Source: Enteractinococcus helveticum
Lineage (GTDB): Bacteria; Actinomycetota; Actinomycetes; Actinomycetales; Micrococcaceae
NCBI RefSeq assembly: GCF_020742345.1
Contig: NZ_DYXC01000105.1
Location: forward strand, 1-19,221
Length of the DNA stretch: 19,221 nucleotides
Reading direction: 5' to 3'
Positions 14,716-19,221 of this stretch are shown here, piece by piece. Every line of letters starts with the position of its first letter. Within the stretch, counting starts at the first letter, position 1. The translations under genes and the position numbers were made by a program. The notes beneath the pieces were generated by a model, which was given only the letters and a program-made list of their open reading frames with translations, was not told the origin of the DNA and did no database searches.

Positions 14716-15480
14716 CTAGTTCATCACAAGGCCGCCGTCGACGACCAGATTCTGTCCGGTGACAGCCCTGGCCCACGGGGAAGCAAAGAGCATGATGGCG
14801 TCGGCGAATTCTTCCGGAGTGGTTGTCCGCCGCAATGGGGTCGTCGATGCGATGAGATCAAAGACGTCATCAGGGGTTGCAGCGCTGGCATCGGTAGTCC
14901 GCAGCAGACCACCTGAGACCATATTGACCGTAATGTCGTGTGGCCCAAGATCAGCCGCCAGGGTACGAGTCAGCGACAACAGGGCCGCCTTAGCTGCCGT
15001 GTAGTCGTGGTAGGGCACCACTGGGTTCTGGAACAGGTTCGTCCCAATGTTGATGATGCGCCCAAATGCTTGGTCGCGCATCCCTGGAAGTGCCGCCTGG
15101 ACAGTATTTAATGCGCCCCGCACACTGCCAGCAAGTTGGGTGTCAAAATGTTCCCAACGAATATCAGCAGGACCGGGGCGGGCGTCCCCGTTGAACGAAA
15201 AGTCCACCAGGGCGTTATTGATCACCGTGGTGATGGGTGCGTCGAAGTGGGTTTGTGCGGTGTCAAACATTGCCGCGACCTGGGCCGGGTCGGTGACGTC
15301 GGCTTGCACAGCAAGAGCACGGTCTGGGCCATGGGTTGCGGCGAGTTGCTCAGCCGACTGCTGGCTCTGGTGGTAGTTAATTACGACCCGGGCTCCTTGC
15401 TTTGAGAACGCTTGGACGATGCGTTCGCCCAATCCGCGGGCGCCCCCGGTGACCAGGACGAGTTGTTCTGACAGTTGCAT
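14716..15480 (-). CDS. SDR family oxidoreductase (FabG-like)
   Basis: A 254-aa classical short-chain dehydrogenase/reductase. The cofactor loop TGGARGLGE lies at 11-19 and NNA at 88-90. The catalytic Tyr160 and Lys164 are in YHDYTAAKAALL. Two usual active-site residues differ: Thr147 stands where the Ser is expected (13 before the Tyr, in INIGTN), and Gln115 where Asn is typical. The set IGTNLFQNPVVPYHDY and ITVNMVSGGLLRTTDAS belongs to a recognisable actinobacterial/proteobacterial subgroup usually labelled 3-oxoacyl-ACP reductase, but lipid synthesis is unlikely here. ATG 15480 has only a weak purine signal (GAAAGTGAG). It is paired with the monooxygenase downstream. Confidence 0.9.
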   Translation of the reverse strand: MQLSEQLVLVTGGARGLGERIVQAFSKQGARVVINYHQSQQSAEQLAATHGPDRALAVQADVTDPAQVAAMFDTAQTHFDAPITTVINNALVDFSFNGDARPGPADIRWEHFDTQLAGSVRGALNTVQAALPGMRDQAFGRIINIGTNLFQNPVVPYHDYTAAKAALLSLTRTLAADLGPHDITVNMVSGGLLRTTDASAATPDDVFDLIASTTPLRRTTTPEEFADAIMLFASPWARAVTGQNLVVDGGLVMN

Positions 15481-15828
15481 GTGGTCTCACTTTCGTGGCT
15501 GCTCAAAGGCAGCATGGTAGGAAAAGCACGTCGCAGATGGCTTCGCTGCGGACGCGTTGAGCACGCTCAGTGCACGATGGAGGGTGATTGGTCCCGGATT
15601 ATTTGGTCCATGCATGGCTCGGCAGAGCCGCCTGGGATTATCTGGCTGGAAGAAGTTGGTGACGACGACATATCGGCTGTTCAAGTCGCGTTCAGTTGAG
15701 ATGAATCGGGTGGGCGTTCGGGTTGCGACCGGCCGAGGGGCAGCACTGCAGGCCACCGGCAGCTATGTGCACGATACGGTCGGATAGCACCGTTTAAGAA
15801 CGTACTGGTGTGAGAATGCACCAAGAAA
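15481..15828 (-). other. Long leader between the upstream TPP riboswitch and the SDR gene
   Basis: About 350 bases with no recognised gene. Frames exist on both strands (for example 15487-15756 minus and 15557-15787 plus), but none shows a recognisable family. A hairpin TGGTG/CACCA follows the riboswitch but has no T-tract of its own. The stretch could be a decayed first gene, a long control leader, or hold the small frame listed at 15681-15824. Confidence 0.6.
15681..15824 (-). CDS. Possible small ORF directly behind the TPP riboswitch
   Basis: A 47-codon frame starts at TTG 15824, exactly eight bases after the AAGGGA of the riboswitch, the same spacing as the thiD GTG start; GTG at 15821 and ATG at 15833 are in the same frame. 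The product is not recognised and has no clear domain, signal peptide or membrane segment. It may be a truncated relic of the gene the riboswitch once controlled, or chance. Confidence 0.22.
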   Translation of the reverse strand: MVHSHTSTFLNGAIRPYRAHSCRWPAVLPLGRSQPERPPDSSQLNAT

Positions 15829-15905
15829 AACATCCCTTCGCTAGTTCGAACTAGATCAGGTTCAGCGGGTATGTTCTCAGCGCCGGACGGCGCACCCCGT
15901 GTCCG
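15827..15905 (-). ncRNA. TPP riboswitch upstream of the SDR-monooxygenase pair
   Basis: On the minus strand: ACGGGGTGCGCC, GGCGCTGAGA, ACCCGCTGAACCTGATC, CTAGTTCGAACTAG and GCGAAGGGATG, the full THI-box order. It is closely similar to the thiD copy (core and 3' half nearly identical), suggesting duplication or strong conservation. It is followed by TTTTTC rather than a coding start with known product. A promoter with its -10 about seven bases upstream fits transcription starting at its 5' edge. Confidence 0.95.
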
Positions 15906-15911
15906 GTGCCT

Positions 15912-15942
15912 ACTATAGCCGTAAAACAGCGGCCGGCGTCAA
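15912..15942 (-). promoter_or_regulatory. Promoter of the TPP-riboswitch transcript
   Basis: Minus-strand TTGACG (15942-15937) and TATAGT (15917-15912) are separated by 19 bases, slightly long. Transcription would begin near 15905, the 5' edge of the riboswitch. Confidence 0.55.
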
Positions 15943-15985
15943 GGCCTCCTGGCTCCATAAGTAAACGGTGGTTCACGGCTAGAAA

Positions 15986-16000
15986 ACTGTGAGCAACAGT
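15986..16000. promoter_or_regulatory. Perfect short palindrome in the divergent promoter region
   Basis: ACTGT, five bases (GAGCA), then ACAGT. It lies between the minus-strand riboswitch promoter and the iron-box-like site of the methyltransferase gene. It could be a second operator; the binding protein is unknown. Confidence 0.25.
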
Positions 16001-16018
16001 ATCAATAGTGTGCCGTTA

Positions 16019-16037
16019 TCAGGTAAGGTTCACCTAA
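16019..16037. promoter_or_regulatory. Candidate DtxR/IdeR-type iron box
   Basis: TCAGGTAAGGTTCACCTAA agrees with the 19-base consensus TTAGGTTAGGCTAACCTAA at 15 positions, including both half-site cores AGGT and ACCT. It sits about 80 bases before the methyltransferase start, where an Fe(II)-loaded repressor would be expected to act. Confidence 0.5.
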
Positions 16038-16119
16038 GTGGAGTCGGTTTTGCTCCCCGAGACCGTTTCCTTCTGGGACTCAAGCCTTGCAAAAACAATC
16101 CACACTACAGGAGAAGCGC

Positions 16120-16923
16120 GTGGAAAAATCTAACGAAAATTTGCCCGAACATGACCGTCCCATATCGACCATGTCAGGGCACTGGCTTTTGGCAAAACTC
16201 GGAAAACGTGTGCTACGCCCCGGTGGTAAAGAGCTGACGCTGAAACTGCTAGAAGCTGGCGATTTTGCACATCAAGACGTTGTGGAACTTGCCCCAGGTC
16301 TCGGCTTGACTGCAGCAGAGATTCTTCGATGTAGACCAAAGAGCTATCGTGGAATAGATAGTGATCCGAACGCGGCAAGCAAAGTTAATGAACGACTCAA
16401 CTTACCCGGTGCAGTGTTGGTCGCTGATGCCACCGCTACTGGACTGCCCGACAATAGTACTGATGTGGTTTTTGGCGAAGCCATGCTCACCATGCAAGGC
16501 GAAAAAGCAAAAACCAAGATTATTCAGGAAGCGTTTCGGATACTACGTCCCGGAGGACGCTACATTATTCACGAACTTGGGTTGACCCCGGATGACCTGT
16601 CCCCCTCCACAAAACAAGATATCCAGCGAGCATTGGCAAAGGCAATTAAAGTTAATGCCCGACCTCTGACTGACGCAGAATGGCGTGATAAGTTGAGTGA
16701 CACTGGCTTTGCCGTCCGTGACAATACGCTCTTTGCGCCAATGCGGTTATTACAGCCGCGCCGCATTATTGCGGATGAAGGATTACGCGGTGCGGGCCGA
16801 TTTGTGTTCAACGTATTGCGTTTTCCCGCCGAACGACGGCGCGTGATCGAAATGCGCAGAACGTTTATTCAGCACCAAGATTCTCTGGTTGCCGTTGGAA
16901 TGATTGCGGTGAAACCGCAATAA
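16120..16923 (+). CDS. Class I SAM-dependent methyltransferase
   Basis: A 267-aa protein with the seven-strand methyltransferase motifs: VVELAPGLGLTA (motif I), GIDSD (motif II), ADATATGLPDNSTDVV and FRILRPGGRYIIHELG. The N-terminus ENLPEHDRPISTMSGHWLL and LRPGGKELT belong to a conserved group of unassigned methyltransferases found across Gram-positive bacteria; the substrate is unknown. I start at GTG 16120, since AGGAGA lies five bases upstream; the longer frame from TTG 16087 has no such signal. A sampled line of the gene is about 47 percent GC, lower than the neighbouring operons, which hints at acquisition. A candidate iron box upstream suggests low-iron induction. The gene stands alone. 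Confidence 0.85.
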   Translation: MEKSNENLPEHDRPISTMSGHWLLAKLGKRVLRPGGKELTLKLLEAGDFAHQDVVELAPGLGLTAAEILRCRPKSYRGIDSDPNAASKVNERLNLPGAVLVADATATGLPDNSTDVVFGEAMLTMQGEKAKTKIIQEAFRILRPGGRYIIHELGLTPDDLSPSTKQDIQRALAKAIKVNARPLTDAEWRDKLSDTGFAVRDNTLFAPMRLLQPRRIIADEGLRGAGRFVFNVLRFPAERRRVIEMRRTFIQHQDSLVAVGMIAVKPQ

Positions 16924-17076
16924 AACGCATTAGCCCACGAGCTTGGTCCCGTTTCACTGTCTACTCAGAACCCTGTGGTCATGCAGTTCGTATGTCTTCT
17001 ATGACTTAATGTGACGTTTCAGCAAGCTCACTGCTTGTGACTTGGTTCAGCGTTCAGGTAGCGTGTCACCTGCAAA

Positions 17077-17171
17077 CCATTCAGAGCGACCGAGAGATCT
17101 GGCTCGTTGACGTCGCAGCAACCACCACCTTGTTTCACCAAGCTGGACGGTGCTACTGCCAGGACCAATGG
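17077..17171 (+). ncRNA. SAM-I (S-box) riboswitch upstream of metN
   Basis: The core runs CAGAGCGACCGAGAGA, CTGGCTCGTTGACGTCGC, AGCAACC, then CGGTGCTACTGCCAGG, the usual S-box order with kink-turn and the GGTGC(T)A segment. CCATT (17077-17081) can pair with AATGG (17167-17171) as P1; the last two bases overlap the metN ribosome binding site GGAG (17170-17173). SAM binding would therefore block translation of metN. SAM-IV was considered, but the GTTGACGTCGC-GCAACC form fits SAM-I better. Confidence 0.8.
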
Positions 17172-17179
17172 AGTGATAG

Positions 17180-18034
17180 ATGATTTCTCTGTGCAATGTT
17201 TCCACCGTGTTTCCTGCGCGTGGAAAAGATCCTGTTACAGCTGTTGATGATGTCAGTTTGGAAGTGCTACGGGGCAGTATTCAAGGCATCATCGGGTTTT
17301 CTGGGGCCGGTAAATCAACGCTGCTACGCAATATCAACCTTCTGGAACGCCCTACCCGGGGACAGGTCATTCTCGATGGCACAGACTTGACTCAGCTCAA
17401 CGACGAGGAGCTCCGCAAGGCGCGGCATCAGATCGGCATGATCTTCCAGGGCTTTAACCTGGTCAACAACCTCACCGTGGCTCAAAATGTAGAGCTGTCA
17501 CTAAAATTCGCAGGTGTTAAGAATAGCCGTGAACGTCGAGACCGTGCTGATGAGGCACTAAAAATCGTTGATATCGTGGAAAAGGCCAATGCGTATCCGG
17601 CACAACTATCGGGCGGCCAGAAGCAGCGGGTGGCCATCGCTAGAGCCCTTGCTACCCGGCCGCGCGTCTTGCTCTGCGATGAGCCCACTTCAGCCCTCGA
17701 CCCATTCACCACTGCAACGGTGCTGCAATATCTTGCCGATATCAACCGTGAACTCGGCATTACAGTCGTCGTGGTGACTCACGAAATGGAAGTCGTTAAA
17801 GCTCTGACCGATCATGTAGCAGTGATGGAGGCCGGTCGTATTGTCGAACGGTTCCCAGCGCAGCAACTCCACGACCCAGGATTCGAACCGGCTACCGCCA
17901 TCGGCAAATACCTGGTCTCCGACGGCATCCGGGTGGAACGTGGTGCAAAAGGTGACGCCACCTCGACTGCCCAGGGTGGACTCGACCAAGCAATTGATCA
18001 TGAACCAGTTGCAGTTGTAGGAGGCCACGCCTAA
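17180..18034 (+). CDS. metN: Methionine ABC transporter ATP-binding protein
   Basis: A 284-aa ABC ATPase that powers methionine import with MetI and MetQ. Walker A GFSGAGKST (39-47), Q-loop Gln90, signature LSGGQKQR (143-150), Walker B VLLCDEPTSALD (163-174) and the switch His201 are intact. The usual MetN is about 340 residues with a C-terminal NIL domain that senses methionine; here only about 40 low-complexity residues follow the ATPase core, so that domain is absent. ATG 17180 has GGAG six bases upstream. It is the first gene of the operon, under the SAM riboswitch, and its stop overlaps metI. Confidence 0.92.
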   Translation: MISLCNVSTVFPARGKDPVTAVDDVSLEVLRGSIQGIIGFSGAGKSTLLRNINLLERPTRGQVILDGTDLTQLNDEELRKARHQIGMIFQGFNLVNNLTVAQNVELSLKFAGVKNSRERRDRADEALKIVDIVEKANAYPAQLSGGQKQRVAIARALATRPRVLLCDEPTSALDPFTTATVLQYLADINRELGITVVVVTHEMEVVKALTDHVAVMEAGRIVERFPAQQLHDPGFEPATAIGKYLVSDGIRVERGAKGDATSTAQGGLDQAIDHEPVAVVGGHA

Positions 18035-18696
18035 TGGAACGTATTATCGAACTTCGCCCCGAACTGATCCAAGCTCTACTCGAGACCTTCGCCATGATCG
18101 GGGTGGCAATCCCGATCGCCGTATTACTTGGCACCCCGCTGGGTATCTGGCTCTTTGTCCACGCCCCCGGTTCGATCGCACCACAACCCAAGCTGCACGC
18201 GTTTGTCAGTGGCCTGGTAAACATGCTGCGATCATTTCCGTTTCTCATCTTGTTGATCGCCATTATCCCGTTCACCCGATTTCTTGTGGGAACAACGGTT
18301 GGCACAGCGGCGGCTATTGTGCCGCTGACCATTAACGCCATCCCGTATTTTGCCCGACTCGTGGAACAAAACATCACCCAACTGGGCACCGGCGCAGTTG
18401 AAGCCTCCAGAGCCATGGGTGCTACCCGTGGCCAAATCATCCGCAACGTGCTGCTCGTGGATGCCAAACCCGGCATCATTGGTTCCATCACCATCACCAC
18501 CGTCAGCTTCATTTCCTACTCGGCAATGGTCGGACTCGTCGGAGGTGGGGGAATCGGTGACTTCGCGATCCGCTACGGCTACTACCGCTATGAAACCCCG
18601 GTCATGCTCATCGCCGTGGTGCTGATGGTACTGCTTGTCACCTTGGTGCAATGGGGCGGCAATCGGCTCGCACGCGTGACCGACAAACGCCTCTAA
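18034..18696 (+). CDS. metI: Methionine ABC transporter permease
   Basis: A 220-aa inner-membrane permease with about five hydrophobic segments. The EAA loop that docks on the ATPase is EASRAMGATRGQIIRNVLL (123-141). LVNMLRSFPFLILLIAI and FISYSAMVGLVGGGGIGDFA are typical of MetI. The start overlaps the metN stop by one base (TAATG), and AGGAGG nine bases upstream is the strongest ribosome binding site in the operon. Length is normal for the family. Confidence 0.95.
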   Translation: MERIIELRPELIQALLETFAMIGVAIPIAVLLGTPLGIWLFVHAPGSIAPQPKLHAFVSGLVNMLRSFPFLILLIAIIPFTRFLVGTTVGTAAAIVPLTINAIPYFARLVEQNITQLGTGAVEASRAMGATRGQIIRNVLLVDAKPGIIGSITITTVSFISYSAMVGLVGGGGIGDFAIRYGYYRYETPVMLIAVVLMVLLVTLVQWGGNRLARVTDKRL

Positions 18697-18741
18697 ACCC
18701 ACACCAGCTACTCACACTTTAAGACCTCTCGAGGATTTCTC

Positions 18742-19221
18742 ATGCCATTTTTCCCTGCTCACACCCCTTCCAGCCTCCGTCGTAAGCTCACGGTTGGGCT
18801 GGGCGCGCTGGCCGCACTTGTGCTGACAAGTTGCGGCTTGACTCAAGCCAGCTCCACAGAGGGTGACGCAGCAGATAAGACCATCAGCTTGATCGTCACC
18901 GAATCCGCCCCTTACCAAGAACCCACAGAGATCGCCCGCGAGCTGCTCGCCGAAGACGGCTGGGAATTAGAAACCACCTACGTAACGGATATTGTGCAAC
19001 CCAACCAAGTGGTGTCCCAAGGTGAATACGACGCCAACTATTTCCAACACCTGGCATACCTTCGTCAATTCAACGCAGATAATGGCACCGAAGTGGAGCC
19101 CGCATTTTCCACCTACTACCAGCCATCTGGAATCTTCTCGTTACAATATGACTCGTTCGAAGACCTGCCCGACGGCGCTGAAATCTCGCTCGCCGTCGAC
19201 ACCGCAAATAACGGGCGCGGC
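18742..19221 (+). CDS. metQ: Methionine-binding lipoprotein MetQ (NlpA family), cut by window end
   Basis: The first 160 codons of a substrate-binding lipoprotein. A signal peptide of about 30 residues ends in the lipobox LTSC; the Cys would be lipid-modified. The family segments VQPNQVVSQGEYDANYFQH, LRQFNADNGTEV and DLPDGAEISLAVDTANNGR are clear, although the usual PND of the ligand strand is replaced by AVD. ATG 18742 has GAGGA six bases upstream and lies 45 bases after metI. The frame is open at the window end. Confidence 0.93.
   Translation, partial: MPFFPAHTPSSLRRKLTVGLGALAALVLTSCGLTQASSTEGDAADKTISLIVTESAPYQEPTEIARELLAEDGWELETTYVTDIVQPNQVVSQGEYDANYFQHLAYLRQFNADNGTEVEPAFSTYYQPSGIFSLQYDSFEDLPDGAEISLAVDTANNGRG

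Noticed and set aside
15487..15756. 89-codon minus-strand frame in the riboswitch leader
   Set aside because: No ribosome binding site, no strong third-position bias and no recognised family; kept only as part of the leader description.
17019..17040. Small hairpin CAAGC/GCTTG after the methyltransferase gene as a terminator
   Set aside because: Five base pairs with no T-tract.
1..19221. CRISPR array, tRNA or rRNA genes, prophage or toxin-antitoxin modules
   Set aside because: No regularly spaced repeats, no cloverleaf or rRNA-like stretches and no recognisable phage or toxin families were seen.

Overview
The window is actinobacterial chromosome, probably from Micrococcales or a relative. 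Evidence: mid-to-high GC, actinobacterial-type TPP and SAM riboswitches, frequent GTG starts, a candidate DtxR/IdeR-like iron box, an IS1249-type transposase, and small protein families typical of Actinomycetota. The genus cannot be fixed from the sequence. No rRNA, tRNA, CRISPR array or phage genes were seen.

Layout. (1) 1-1033: 3' part of an IS1249/IS256-type transposase with its terminator, then about 460 bases with no gene that hold an orphan minus-strand terminator and a perfect inverted repeat ahead of the next gene. (2) 1034-4044: an AlkK-like acyl-CoA synthetase (+), then on the minus strand a 69-aa conserved-looking protein, a GNAT acetyltransferase and a Dabb-domain protein; a decayed 3' scrap of a second acyl-CoA synthetase lies between them. 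(3) 4228-6173 (-): a NadX-type aspartate dehydrogenase followed by a DUF998-like membrane protein. (4) 6401-9508 (+): a secreted alkaline phosphatase with a C-terminal WxL-like domain, next to a DUF916-type (WxL-interacting) membrane-anchored surface protein; together they look like a two-part cell-wall phosphatase. (5) 9557-15917 (-): a thiamine locus with two TPP riboswitches. The upstream one leads, through a roughly 350-base leader, an SDR oxidoreductase and an NtaA/SnaA/DszA-type flavin monooxygenase. The second controls thiD, an MFS transporter, thiM and thiE. No thiC, thiG or thiS is present, so this stretch encodes salvage and assembly plus an unexplained oxidative branch. (6) 16019-16923 (+): a class I methyltransferase behind a candidate iron box. 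(7) 17077-19221 (+): a SAM-I riboswitch followed by metN, metI and metQ (cut by the window end), a methionine ABC importer.

The strongest candidate for something undescribed is the TPP-riboswitch-controlled SDR and monooxygenase pair beside a salvage operon whose ThiM has an altered substrate loop and whose transporter belongs to a general MFS family. The phosphatase/WxL/DUF916 pair is the second.
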